A model generated the notes under the pieces. It did no database searches, was not told the DNA's origin, and worked only from the letters and a program-made list of their open reading frames with translations. Both the position numbers and the translations under genes were made by a program. Shown here piece by piece: positions 40,798 to 49,344 of a stretch of 64,000 bases of DNA (position 1 is its first letter; the number at the start of each line of letters is the position of its first letter). Origin of the DNA: Fen-1364 sp049515135 (lineage in GTDB: Bacteria > Spirochaetota > Spirochaetia > SZUA-6 > Fen-1364); contig JBEKUJ010000020.1 in NCBI GenBank assembly GCA_049515135.1, positions 1-64,000 on the forward strand. Direction: 5' to 3'.

Positions 40798-41715
40798 ATG
40801 GCAGACCAGGCACAGAAGCTGAGGGAGCTTGTCGGGGCGGGGAACGCGGGGTCCGGGACCGGCGCGCCCGCGCGCAAGGAGAGGGGAGGCGGGGGAGGAT
40901 CGGAGGCAAGGAAGGCCACCCGTATCATCGCAGTCTCAAGCGGCAAGGGAGGCGTCGGGAAGACCAACATAGCCATCAATCTTGCCCTCGCATACGCGCA
41001 GGCCGGCAAGAAAGTCATCGTCATGGACGCTGACCTCGGCCTGGCTAACGTGAACGTCGTGCTGGGGGTCATCCCGCGCTACAATCTCTACCATCTTATA
41101 CGCAAGCAGAAGTCCCTGTCCGAGATACTGGTTGAGACGAGCTACGGGATCAAGATCATCGCGGGAGCCTCGGGCTTCTCAAAGATCGCCAACCTCACCG
41201 AGGAGGAACGGACAGAGTTCATTGCGGAGCTCGCCGCGCTTTCCAATGCGGATGTTCTGATCATCGACTGCGCCGCTGGTGTGTCGAATAATGTCATTTC
41301 CTTCATCGCGGCAGCGGACGACGCTCTTATCGTCACGACCCCAGAGCCCACAGCCATCACGGACGCATACGGGATCATCAAGATCATCGCGACAGAGATC
41401 GAGAACCTGGACCTCGGGCTCAAGCTCGTCGTCAACAGGGTCAGATCCGTCGTGGAGGGAAAGAAAGTCGCGGAACGGGTCATCAACATCGCCGGCCAGT
41501 TCCTGAATCTCAAGGTGGACTACCTCGGGTTCGTGTACGACGATCCCGTTGTCCACAGCGCGGTGGTGCGGCAGAAGCCTTTCCTGGTGCTTGACCCGAA
41601 GGCAAAGGCGTCCGTGTGCATCCGCCACCTGCTGGGAAGGCTGGAGCACCTGGACTATCGCGACGGCAAGGGCATTCCAGTGTTCCTGAAGAAGCTGTTT
41701 GGAGGCGGGAAATAG
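40798..41715 (+). CDS. flhG: Flagellar number regulator FlhG (MinD-like ATPase)
   Basis: FlhG is a MinD/ParA-type ATPase that works against FlhF to limit flagellar number. The 305-residue product has a charged lead (about 1-38), the deviant Walker A IAVSSGKGGVGKTNIAINLA, VIVMDADLGLANVNVVLGV, Walker B VLIIDCAAGVSNNVISFI, and TTPEPTAITDAYGIIKII. It lacks an obvious DQAxxLR peptide at the N-terminus, but MADQAQKLRELV is very close to that FlhF-activating motif. Confidence 0.92.
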   Translation: MADQAQKLRELVGAGNAGSGTGAPARKERGGGGGSEARKATRIIAVSSGKGGVGKTNIAINLALAYAQAGKKVIVMDADLGLANVNVVLGVIPRYNLYHLIRKQKSLSEILVETSYGIKIIAGASGFSKIANLTEEERTEFIAELAALSNADVLIIDCAAGVSNNVISFIAAADDALIVTTPEPTAITDAYGIIKIIATEIENLDLGLKLVVNRVRSVVEGKKVAERVINIAGQFLNLKVDYLGFVYDDPVVHSAVVRQKPFLVLDPKAKASVCIRHLLGRLEHLDYRDGKGIPVFLKKLFGGGK

Positions 41716-41734
41716 GGAGTCCGTCGAGGGTTTG

Positions 41735-41763
41735 TTGACTCTGAGCCCTGTTTCCCCTACTGT
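41735..41763 (+). promoter_or_regulatory. Possible promoter upstream of the unknown membrane gene and fliA
   Basis: TTGACT (41735-41740) and TACTGT (41758-41763) are 17 bases apart. The -35 box is good and the -10 box weak. If active it would give fliA and the downstream genes a start independent of the long flagellar transcript. Confidence 0.33.
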
Positions 41764-41783
41764 AAGGAAGGGGGGTTGGTCCG

Positions 41784-42626
41784 GTGAGGGACTTCATGAG
41801 GGAATACGGGAAAACTGCCGGATTCGCAGCTGCCGGCGCCTTTCTCCTTTCCCTGGTGGTAGGCCTTGTCAGCCGCAACCCTTTCGGCGCGGCGCTGGCA
41901 CGGGCCTTACTCCTTGCGGTTGTCTTTGCCTGCCTTGCAGCGGCTGCCCGCTACATACTTGCGAAATACCTCCCTGAGCTGGTAACCACGACGCCATCGC
42001 CGGGCACGAGCGCGGTTGGCCAGAATGTGGACATAACACTACCGGAAGAGGGGCCGCCAGCGGCCGCTCGCGCAGGCGTCTACGAGCGGACCCCGCGGGC
42101 TCCTGTTACGGCGGAAGGTGACGTAGAAGAACCGGAGGAGCTGGCTGCCGATCTCACGCGCGAGGATACCGAGCCGCAGGGAGATGCAGCTGGAAAGCAT
42201 GCAGCCCTGGGCCCGGAGGAGTCAGGTCAGGCAGAGCAGGGAGACATTCTGGCGGATGAGCTTGACGACGTTCTCCCTCCACTGGCGGACATGGGAGCGG
42301 AGACAGAGGGTTTTAGCGCCGGCGAGGCCGAGGCAGGGGGGGATTCGGTTGAGGAAGCAGAAAGCGTCCCTGAGGACGGAACCGGACGAAGCGCGGCGGA
42401 AGGGGAAGTCACCCCGGATGCGGACTCGGAGCTTGGACGGCTTCCCGAGATCTCGTCTTTCGGGAATCCCTCTTCTGCCCGTGGGGCGGCTCCGCCCCTG
42501 CGATCCCGCCGCGGCGGCGAGTCCTCTCGTCCGGAAGACGAAATGAAAGGGGCCCTTGGCAGCCAGGATCCTGCAACGCTGGCGCGGGCTATCCGCACAG
42601 TCTTGAAACGAGATGAAAAGGGATAG
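41784..42626 (+). CDS. Membrane protein with long acidic tail, unknown function
   Basis: I do not recognise a named family. The product (280 residues) has two membrane helices close together at about residues 12-30 and 36-56, then a cytoplasmic or periplasmic tail of about 220 residues rich in Glu, Asp, Ala, Pro and Gly and probably disordered. The last 20 residues turn basic and look conserved (DPATLARAIRTVLKRDEKG). A gene of this size and position between flhG and fliA is also present, as I recall, in Treponema. GTG 41784 is preferred with a G-run 8 bases upstream; ATG 41796 is possible. It overlaps the longer fliA frame. Confidence 0.7.
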   Translation: MRDFMREYGKTAGFAAAGAFLLSLVVGLVSRNPFGAALARALLLAVVFACLAAAARYILAKYLPELVTTTPSPGTSAVGQNVDITLPEEGPPAAARAGVYERTPRAPVTAEGDVEEPEELAADLTREDTEPQGDAAGKHAALGPEESGQAEQGDILADELDDVLPPLADMGAETEGFSAGEAEAGGDSVEEAESVPEDGTGRSAAEGEVTPDADSELGRLPEISSFGNPSSARGAAPPLRSRRGGESSRPEDEMKGALGSQDPATLARAIRTVLKRDEKG

Positions 42627-42633
42627 AGCAAGA

Positions 42634-43422
42634 ATGGCCGACAGCCGCTGGGATGGCAAGTCTGAAGAGGATCTCTGGAAGCTCTACCGCCGCACGAAGG
42701 ACCAGAAGCTGCGCGATTTTTTCGTGAGGCAGTATGCCCCCCTCGTGAAGTACGTGGCGGGAAAGGTCGCCCTGGGCATGCCCCAGAACGTCGAGTTCGA
42801 CGACCTGGTCGGCTTCGGCGTCTTTGGCCTGTTCGACGCAATCGACAAATTCGATCCTGGCAAGCACGTGAAGTTCAAGACCTACGCGGTCACCAGGATC
42901 CGGGGCGCGATTTTCGACGAGCTGCGAACCATCGACTGGGTCCCCCGCTCGGTCCGGCAGAAGGCGCGCGAGGTGGAGGAGACGGTACGGCGCCTGGAAT
43001 CGTCCCTCGGCCGGGCCGCCTCGGATGAGGAAATAGCATCCGGCATGGAAATGGACCTCAAAGACTTCCAGCAGATGATGCTGAAGATCAGCGGCACATC
43101 CATGCTGTCCCTCCACGACATCTGGTACACGGGGGAGGACAACGACAAGATCTCCATCGCGGAAAGCATCGAGAGTCCGGGAAGCCTCAACCCGGATACG
43201 ATCGTGGAGAAGGAGGAGATCAAGAGGGTCATCGTTGAGGCCATCAAGGAGCTGCCGGAAAAAGAAAAGAAGGTGCTGGTGCTCTACTATTATGAAGACC
43301 TTACCCTCAAGGAGATCGGAGAGGTCCTCGCCGTGACGGAGAGCAGAGTGTCGCAGCTGCACACAAAGGCCGTCATGCGCCTGCGGGCAAAGCTCACAAG
43401 CTTCAAGCGGGGGCTCGTGTAA
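42634..43422 (+). CDS. fliA: Flagellar sigma factor FliA/WhiG (sigma28)
   Basis: This is a sigma28-type factor that directs late flagellar genes. The product (262 residues from ATG 42634) has sigma region 2 (RQYAPLVKYVAGKVALGMP, FDDLVGFGVFGLFDAIDKFD, FKTYAVTRIRGAIFDELRTI), region 3 (VPRSVRQKAREVEETVRRLE) and region 4 (LPEKEKKVLVLYYYEDLTLK and EIGEVLAVTESRVSQLHTKA). An in-frame ATG at 42613 would add seven residues and overlap the previous gene; homologues normally start near EEDLWKLYRRTKD. I saw no clear TAAA/GCCGATAA promoter in this window, so its targets are likely elsewhere. Confidence 0.93.
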   Translation: MADSRWDGKSEEDLWKLYRRTKDQKLRDFFVRQYAPLVKYVAGKVALGMPQNVEFDDLVGFGVFGLFDAIDKFDPGKHVKFKTYAVTRIRGAIFDELRTIDWVPRSVRQKAREVEETVRRLESSLGRAASDEEIASGMEMDLKDFQQMMLKISGTSMLSLHDIWYTGEDNDKISIAESIESPGSLNPDTIVEKEEIKRVIVEAIKELPEKEKKVLVLYYYEDLTLKEIGEVLAVTESRVSQLHTKAVMRLRAKLTSFKRGLV

Positions 43423-43432
43423 AGGACCATTC

Positions 43433-45391
43433 ATGGCCGCTACCATCGACCTGGAGCAGATCCAGGAATACATGAGGAAGCAGTCGGAGGAGGATGCCAA
43501 GAACCGCACGCTCACCCTGGAGGCGGAAAGCATTCAGGAGGCTCTGAAGCGTGCTTCCATCGAGCTGACGACCCCCGTCCGCGACCTCGAATATGAAGTG
43601 CTTCAGAAGGGAAGCTCGGGGACCCTTGGGGTCGGACGCAAGCCGTGGAAAATCCACGTCTACGAGAAGTCCCGACAGGTGAAGACCTCCGCAGAAGCCG
43701 CAGAGGAAGAGCGCCGCAGGGCGGAGGAGGTGGCCAGGGCGCCCGAGCGCCCCCGGGACGTGGCAGGCGAGGTTCTTGTCCGCATCGGGAGTGACGGCGC
43801 GTTTCTGAAAGTCACCAGGCCGGAGGGAAGAGGTCCTCGCGCATCGGATGTCATGGCGTTCGAGAAACTTTCCCTGCGAGGCGTTGCCAATTATGACACC
43901 TCCCTGGTTTCACGCGTGGTCAAGCACGCAGACGGGGAGTACATACGCGTGGCGGACATCCGCTACGATCCTTCCCATGATGCAACGGCTTCCATTGACA
44001 TCACCGACGGCGAAATGAAGGCGGTCATCGTAGTGACCGAGCCTGGTCCGGGCGGCGCCGACATCTCCGTGGACTACCTGAAGAGCTTCCTTGAGTCAAA
44101 CGGCGTCGTGCACGGGATCAAGGAGGAAGTCCTCCGGGAGTTCGAGTCCTCTCCCCGCTACGGGAGGCCCGTCGTCGTTGCCGAGGGCATGAAGGCGCGG
44201 GACGGCGCAGACGCCCACGTTGCCTACAATTTCAAGGGCCAGCGCGAGGCTGTCAAGCTGAAGGAGCGGGACGGCAGGGTGGACTTCAAGGACATCTCAC
44301 GGGTCGAGAACGTCGTTGCCGGGCAGCTTCTCGCAAGCAAGATCTCAGCAGAACCGGGACAGCCGGGCCAGACAGTAACCGGCAAGCAGATCCCCGCGCA
44401 GAAGGGCAAGGACTGCGATCTGGCGGTGGGGAAGAACGTGAAGCTCTCGGAGGACGGCCTTTCCGCCCTGGCGGAGACCAACGGGCAGGTCCTCCTCCTG
44501 GGCGGGAAAATCAACGTCGAGCCGATCTATACGGTCGCTGGAAACGTTGACCTCCGCACGGGAAACGTACTTTTCCTCGGAACGGTGGTGGTGAGGGGCA
44601 ACGTGGAGGACGGCTTCTCGGTCAAAGCTGCCGGCAACATCGAGGTTTTCGGAAGCGTCGGAAAATGCACCCTTGACGCGGAAGGCGATATCGTCGTGCA
44701 CCAGGGGATTGCGGCAAAGACCGAGGGCAAGGTGCGCTGCGGAAAGTCACTGTATTCGAAGTTCATCGAGCACGCGCATGTCGATGTCGGTGAGAACGTC
44801 GTCGTCACAGACGGGATTGTCCACTCCTACGTGGATGCGAACAAGATGATCCTTTGCCAGGGAAAGAGAGCGCAGATCGTCGGTGGACGCCTCCGGGCGT
44901 CCGAGGAGATCAATTCCAAGATCCTCGGCTCGGTGGCGGGAACGGAAACCCTGCTGGAAGTGGGCTACGATCCCAGGAGCAAGGAGCGGCTGGTGACGCT
45001 GGAGGAAGCCCGCCGGGGGGTGGAGAAGCAGCTCGAGGAAGTGGAGCTCAATATCAAGACCCTCGAGACGCTGCAGAAGGCGCAGAGGAAACTACCTCCG
45101 GAAAAGGCTCAATATCTCGCGGAGCAGAGCGAAAAACGCTCCCAGCTCCTCGGACAGCTCGATGAGACGGCTCGCGAGATCTCGACGGTCAACTCGTATC
45201 TCGCCTCCCTCAACACCATCGGGAAGATCTCGGCCTCGGAAAGGGTCTTTCCGGGAGTCAAGCTTGCCATCAAGAGCGCCACCCTCCCTGTGCGAACCGA
45301 GTTCAAGTTCGTGACTTTCTTCCTCCAGGGCGGAGAGGTAAAGGTGACAAAATACGAGACTTTCGATGAAGAGCTGATGAAGAGACGGTGA
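43433..45391 (+). CDS. FapA-like protein (Jag-N plus DUF342)
   Basis: The product (652 residues) has an N-terminal Jag-N-like segment (about 22-70: AESIQEALKRASIEL and LQKGSSGTLGVGRKPWKI), a linker, and a long DUF342/FapA domain (about 180-600). The latter shows repeated short beta strands (GKINVEPIYTVAGNVDLRTG; NIEVFGSVGKCTLDAEGDIV) expected of a beta helix, then a coiled coil (VEKQLEEVELNIKTLETLQK) near 520-580. FapA proteins affect flagellar assembly or MinD-like ATPase placement in other bacteria; here the role is inferred from its place after fliA. Confidence 0.82.
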   Translation: MAATIDLEQIQEYMRKQSEEDAKNRTLTLEAESIQEALKRASIELTTPVRDLEYEVLQKGSSGTLGVGRKPWKIHVYEKSRQVKTSAEAAEEERRRAEEVARAPERPRDVAGEVLVRIGSDGAFLKVTRPEGRGPRASDVMAFEKLSLRGVANYDTSLVSRVVKHADGEYIRVADIRYDPSHDATASIDITDGEMKAVIVVTEPGPGGADISVDYLKSFLESNGVVHGIKEEVLREFESSPRYGRPVVVAEGMKARDGADAHVAYNFKGQREAVKLKERDGRVDFKDISRVENVVAGQLLASKISAEPGQPGQTVTGKQIPAQKGKDCDLAVGKNVKLSEDGLSALAETNGQVLLLGGKINVEPIYTVAGNVDLRTGNVLFLGTVVVRGNVEDGFSVKAAGNIEVFGSVGKCTLDAEGDIVVHQGIAAKTEGKVRCGKSLYSKFIEHAHVDVGENVVVTDGIVHSYVDANKMILCQGKRAQIVGGRLRASEEINSKILGSVAGTETLLEVGYDPRSKERLVTLEEARRGVEKQLEEVELNIKTLETLQKAQRKLPPEKAQYLAEQSEKRSQLLGQLDETAREISTVNSYLASLNTIGKISASERVFPGVKLAIKSATLPVRTEFKFVTFFLQGGEVKVTKYETFDEELMKRR

Positions 45392-45392
45392 A

Positions 45393-45719
45393 ATGCCTCT
45401 CCTGCCAATCGACCTGCAGACACTTTTTTCACAGACCAACCAGGTGGGAAAGGAGCAGGCGGTCCAGAAGGAGGCCACGCCCCAGGCCCAGTCCCTCCAG
45501 GGATCCCAGATGGTCCAGAAAACAGAGCAGCGGGACAACGACGTGAACGAGACGCAGCACCAGGAGGAAGGACCGGAGCAGGTCAAGGCGCGCACGCGCA
45601 GGGAATCCGGCGGCCGAAGGGAGAGAGGGCCTCGAGGCAAACCGGCGCCCAAGCCTGCACCACGCAAGGATGTTTTCCGAGACCCCGAGCTGGGCCGAAA
45701 CATTGATGTGACGGGGTGA
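45393..45719 (+). CDS. Small hydrophilic protein of unknown function
   Basis: The product (108 residues) is not in a family I can name. It begins with MPLLPIDLQTLFSQTNQVGK, is then rich in Gln, Glu, Arg, Gly and Pro and probably disordered, and ends with RDPELGRNIDVTG. There is no signal peptide or membrane segment. It starts 1 base after the FapA-like gene and ends 4 bases before the next gene, so it is surely in the same operon. A short gene at this place also occurs in Treponema as far as I recall. The conserved ends suggest binding peptides joined by a flexible linker. Confidence 0.65.
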   Translation: MPLLPIDLQTLFSQTNQVGKEQAVQKEATPQAQSLQGSQMVQKTEQRDNDVNETQHQEEGPEQVKARTRRESGGRRERGPRGKPAPKPAPRKDVFRDPELGRNIDVTG

Positions 45720-45723
45720 CCCA

Positions 45724-46362
45724 ATGTGGTACACCGTTGTCATCACGCTGGTCATCGATGTCTGCGGGCTTCTCCTTGTCTACACGCTGCTGCGGGACAG
45801 GGTCCGCCGCGCCACCAGCGCCGCTGCGCAGATCGCCGAACTGCGCGACGAGGTGAGCCGGCTTGTGGTGGAGTTGAACCAGACAACGGAACGCAACGTC
45901 GCGCTCCTGGAAGACAGGGTAACCGGCCTCAGTGATCTCCTTGCCGCCGCGGACAGGAAAATGGCGCTGCTCCAGAGGGAGATAGAGAAGCACGATGTCG
46001 GGACCAGGGTCTACACCAGGCTGGCGGAAGGAAGCGCCAGGGCCGCTTCGGGAAGCGGACAGGGCGACTCGATGAATCCAAAAGAAGCAATGCCAGAGCC
46101 GGCTCCTTCCCTCTCGGTGGAGCTGTCGGAAAAACCCGGCCGTCACGGCGATTTGTCTCCTGCCGCCGCGCCCGTGAGCGGGGAAGCAGCCCTCCTGAAG
46201 CAGGACATGCGCCAGAGGGTGGTGATGCTGAGCCGGTCCGGCTTCTCCGCCTCCCTCATTGCCGCGCGCGTGGGGATTCCCCTGGGCGAAGTCGAGCTGA
46301 TCATATCCCTGGAGCGCCAGAGAATGTCGCAGCCGGCCTCCCGAAACGAGGGTCAGACGTGA
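45724..46362 (+). CDS. Membrane-anchored coiled-coil protein with C-terminal helix-turn-helix
   Basis: The product (212 residues) has one N-terminal membrane helix (about 3-22, VVITLVIDVCGLLLVYTLL), a coiled coil (about 35-90, IAELRDEVSRLVVELNQTTE), a disordered linker, and a C-terminal helix-turn-helix-like stretch (about 165-200, MRQRVVMLSRSGFSASLIAA and IPLGEVELIISLERQR). This plan resembles the DUF6115/DUF2802 proteins found near chemotaxis or flagellar genes. Whether it binds DNA is unknown. It overlaps cheW as GTGA. Confidence 0.68.
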   Translation: MWYTVVITLVIDVCGLLLVYTLLRDRVRRATSAAAQIAELRDEVSRLVVELNQTTERNVALLEDRVTGLSDLLAAADRKMALLQREIEKHDVGTRVYTRLAEGSARAASGSGQGDSMNPKEAMPEPAPSLSVELSEKPGRHGDLSPAAAPVSGEAALLKQDMRQRVVMLSRSGFSASLIAARVGIPLGEVELIISLERQRMSQPASRNEGQT

Positions 46363-46850
46363 CAAAGGACGGCGCTGGAATGAGCGGACGTTATGTCTCT
46401 TTCGTCGTGGAAGGAGACCGCTATTGCGTTCCAGTCGACCAGGTCCTCCAGATAGTGCGCCCCGAGGGCATCCTCGAGGTCCCGAAGCCCCTGCCGTACG
46501 TCAGGGGCGTGATCAATCTCAGGGGAGACGTCATCCCCGTGGTGAGCCTCAGGGCGCGGCTGGGCGTAGGCGGTGGAAAAGCGGAGACGTCAGGAGGGGG
46601 ATCGCCGCGGGCCAGGATCATCGTCATCAGGGTCGGAAACCGCTCGTGCGGGCTCACAGTGGATGAGGTGAGGGAGATCGTCGAAATCAGTGATTCGAAC
46701 ACTGCGGGATTGGCAGAGCAGCATCCAACGGGCGCCGGTGCTCAGTTCGTCCGAAGCACGGTAAAGAGGGAGGACGTCCTTTTTCACCTCCTCGACCTGC
46801 AGCGAGTTCTGAGCGCCGGCAAGGACCTTCAGGGCGCCGCGCCGGTGTGA
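46359..46850 (+). CDS. cheW: Chemotaxis coupling protein CheW
   Basis: CheW links receptors to the CheA kinase. The product (163 residues from GTG 46359, 156 from ATG 46380) is a single CheW domain: YVSFVVEGDRYCVPVDQVLQ, PLPYVRGVINLRGDVIPVVS and GLTVDEVREIVEI. GTG overlaps the previous stop and has GAGG 7 bases upstream; ATG 46380 has AGGA and matches the usual short start, so both are possible. cheA starts 1 base after the stop. Confidence 0.92.
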   Translation: MTKDGAGMSGRYVSFVVEGDRYCVPVDQVLQIVRPEGILEVPKPLPYVRGVINLRGDVIPVVSLRARLGVGGGKAETSGGGSPRARIIVIRVGNRSCGLTVDEVREIVEISDSNTAGLAEQHPTGAGAQFVRSTVKREDVLFHLLDLQRVLSAGKDLQGAAPV

Positions 46851-46851
46851 C

Positions 46852-48873
46852 ATGAGCGAAACAACCGGACCCGATGATGCACGGCTCAAACGCGCTTTTC
46901 TGGAGGAAGGGGAAGAGCTGGTCCAGAGGCTCAGCGAATCGCTCTCCGCCCTGGAGTCATCCCCTGAACGTCACGACCTTGTCAACGAAATCTTCCGTCT
47001 GACGCATTCCCTGAAATCGGAATCTGCTCTCATGGGCTATGCATCCCTGTCGAGGCTGACCCATGCGATGGAAGACGTCCTCGGGATGGTTCGAAGCGGT
47101 GATCTTTCCCTGAGCAGCGAGGTTCTGGAAAGGCTCGTGGCTGGTGCGGACCGGTCCGCCGTGATGATGAACGAGATCTCGCAGATTGGGAGGGAAAGCG
47201 AAGGGGACGCCTCGGACATTGTGACGGACCTTGCCAACCTGACCGCAGCGGGCCGCGCTCCGCGCGACGCGCGCCCAAACGGCGCAGCCCCGCAGTCCCA
47301 GCCGAGCTCTGAAAGCCAGGAGCCTCTTTTCGACCAGAAGGAGCTGGGCGGCATCGCCGAAGCCAGGGACAGGGGAGAGTCTTTTGTGCGCCTGACCGTC
47401 ACGGTCGCGCCGGACGAGCCCATGAAGTTCGCCCGGGCCTATCTCGTCTTCAGCAATCTCGAGCAGGTGGTCAACGTCATCAAAGTCGTGCCCGCGATGG
47501 ACGGAGATCCCGCGGATGATTCCCGCTACCTCAGCACAGTCTTTTACCTCACGGCGCCCCCGGGTGACGACACTCTGCGGACCGCTGCCGCGGTGGACCA
47601 GATTGCCTCGGTGACCATCGAGCCGGTGGACTTCCCGAGGGCAATCCCGACAATTGCAGCGCAGCCGGCAGCCGCGGAGCCGGCGACGAGGACCGCGGGT
47701 GGGGAGAAGACCTCCATACGCGTCGACACGAGGAAGCTGGACGAGCTGTGGAGCTTCGTTGCCGAGCTGGTCCTTCACAAGGCTCACATATCCCGTCTGT
47801 CGGACGGCGTGGCAAGGGGAATGGACGCCGACTCCATCCGGGAGGAGCTTGCGGAGTCATCAGACTCCCTTGAAAAGCTCTCCAGCGGCATGCAGCAGGC
47901 CATGCGGGACACGCGCATGATTCCGATCTCCATCATCTTCAGCAAGTTCCCCCGGCTGGTGCGTGACCTTTCTCGAAAGCTGGGCAAACCGGCTGACCTG
48001 ACCCTTTCCGGGGAGGAAACGGAGATCGACAGGAGCATCATCGAAGCGCTCTCAGACCCCCTGACGCACATCATTCGAAACTCGCTGGACCATGGGCTTG
48101 AGTTTCCGGAGGAGCGCGTGCGGCTGGGAAAACCGGAGAAGGGAAGAATCAGCGTGAGCGCGCGCCGCCAGGGCGGGACCATTGTCATCGAGCTGGCGGA
48201 CGACGGCAGAGGCCTGGACACCGAAGGCATCCGCCGCAAGGCCATCAGCCTCGGGATCCCTGATGCTGCGTCCCTGGGGGAGATCGAGCTGCGCGAGCTT
48301 GTTTTCCTGCCCGGGTTCAGCACGAAGGATGTCGTGACAGACCTGTCGGGCCGCGGGGTAGGCATGGACGTGGTCGCAACGCGCATACGCAGCGATCTTC
48401 GGGGGGATGTCGAGCTTGCAAGCGAACCTGGCAAGGGAACCCGCGTCATCCTGCGGCTTCCCCTGACGCTCACCATCGTGAACTCGCTCCTCGTTGCGGA
48501 CGAGTCTCAGCTGTACGCGATTCCGCTGACCGATCTGGACAGCACCGCGAAGGTGGCCTCCGCGGAGATTTCCCTCGAGGAAGGAGGCGAAGTGGCCCCG
48601 TGGATGGGGGAGTTGATCCCCGTGCACAGCCTCGCTGGCCTGCTGGGGCGGGACCGCAGGCCCCGGGAGGAGTATTTCGCCGTTGTGCTGCGTCACGGCG
48701 CAAGCCAGGGCTTCCTCATCGTGGACGGGCTCATCGAGGAGCGGGAAATAGTCATCAAACCGGTGGACGACCTTGTGAATCCCCTCAGGCTCTTTTCAGG
48801 CGTGTCACTCCTGGACGACGGCCGGCTGGTTTTCATACTTGACACGTCATTCATCAGACGAGACAATTTCTGA
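46852..48873 (+). CDS. cheA: Chemotaxis histidine kinase CheA
   Basis: CheA autophosphorylates in response to receptors and passes phosphate to CheY. The product (673 residues) has P1 with the phosphorylation site His52 in FRLTHSLKSESALMGY, a P2-like CheY-docking domain (about 175-265), P3 dimerisation helices (TRKLDELWSFVAELVLHKA), the P4 kinase with N-box THIIRNSLDHGLEFPEERV, G1 ELADDGRGLD and G2 DLSGRGVGMDVVATRIR, and a C-terminal CheW-like P5 domain. All domains look complete. It sits between cheW and cheY; no receptor, CheB or CheR gene is in the window. Confidence 0.95.
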   Translation: MSETTGPDDARLKRAFLEEGEELVQRLSESLSALESSPERHDLVNEIFRLTHSLKSESALMGYASLSRLTHAMEDVLGMVRSGDLSLSSEVLERLVAGADRSAVMMNEISQIGRESEGDASDIVTDLANLTAAGRAPRDARPNGAAPQSQPSSESQEPLFDQKELGGIAEARDRGESFVRLTVTVAPDEPMKFARAYLVFSNLEQVVNVIKVVPAMDGDPADDSRYLSTVFYLTAPPGDDTLRTAAAVDQIASVTIEPVDFPRAIPTIAAQPAAAEPATRTAGGEKTSIRVDTRKLDELWSFVAELVLHKAHISRLSDGVARGMDADSIREELAESSDSLEKLSSGMQQAMRDTRMIPISIIFSKFPRLVRDLSRKLGKPADLTLSGEETEIDRSIIEALSDPLTHIIRNSLDHGLEFPEERVRLGKPEKGRISVSARRQGGTIVIELADDGRGLDTEGIRRKAISLGIPDAASLGEIELRELVFLPGFSTKDVVTDLSGRGVGMDVVATRIRSDLRGDVELASEPGKGTRVILRLPLTLTIVNSLLVADESQLYAIPLTDLDSTAKVASAEISLEEGGEVAPWMGELIPVHSLAGLLGRDRRPREEYFAVVLRHGASQGFLIVDGLIEEREIVIKPVDDLVNPLRLFSGVSLLDDGRLVFILDTSFIRRDNF

Positions 48874-48884
48874 GGGAGGGGACC

Positions 48885-49250
48885 ATGGGAGCAACGATAC
48901 TCATCGCTGACGACCTCAGCTTCATGAGAATGATCCAGAGGGAGATTCTCACCGAGCGGGGGTATTCGATCGTGGGCGAGGCGACGGATGGGATCGACGC
49001 GGTGAACAAGTATCAGAGCCTGAACCCGGACCTCGTGCTCCTGGACATAACGATGCCGAACATGAACGGCCTGGAGGCCATGCGCAGGATCTTCTCCATC
49101 AACCCGAAGGCCAGGGTGATCATGTGCTCCGCCCTGGGCCAGCAGAGCCTGATCGTGGAAGCCATACGGGCAGGGGTGAAGGACTTCATCGTCAAGCCCT
49201 TCAAGCCGGAGCGCATTCTCTCCGCTATTGACAAGGCGCTGAAAGGATAA
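48885..49250 (+). CDS. cheY: Chemotaxis response regulator CheY
   Basis: CheY is a single receiver domain that binds FliM when phosphorylated. The product (121 residues) has the acidic pair Asp9-Asp10, the phosphoacceptor Asp54 in PDLVLLDITMPNMNG, Ser82 at the Thr87-equivalent position and Lys104 in DFIVKPFKPERI. All active-site positions are filled. It lies 11 bases after cheA with GGGAGGGGAC upstream and ends the plus-strand series that began at mraZ. Confidence 0.94.
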   Translation: MGATILIADDLSFMRMIQREILTERGYSIVGEATDGIDAVNKYQSLNPDLVLLDITMPNMNGLEAMRRIFSINPKARVIMCSALGQQSLIVEAIRAGVKDFIVKPFKPERILSAIDKALKG

Positions 49251-49287
49251 AAAAAAACGGTATGCCTGGACGTCAAGAGCATACCGT
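49250..49287 (-). terminator. Intrinsic terminator between convergent cheY and maf genes
   Basis: ACGGTATGC (49257-49265) pairs with GCATACCGT (49279-49287) as a perfect 9-bp stem with a 13-base loop. On the minus strand it is followed directly by a run of eight T (49257-49250), so it ends the maf transcript. On the plus strand only GTTT follows, so cheY termination is weaker. It is the clearest intrinsic terminator I found in the window. Confidence 0.8.
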
Positions 49288-49344
49288 GTTTGGAAATGAG
49301 GAACGTGTCCTCACCTGAGAAGATCGGCCAGCCGGGCAGAACCT

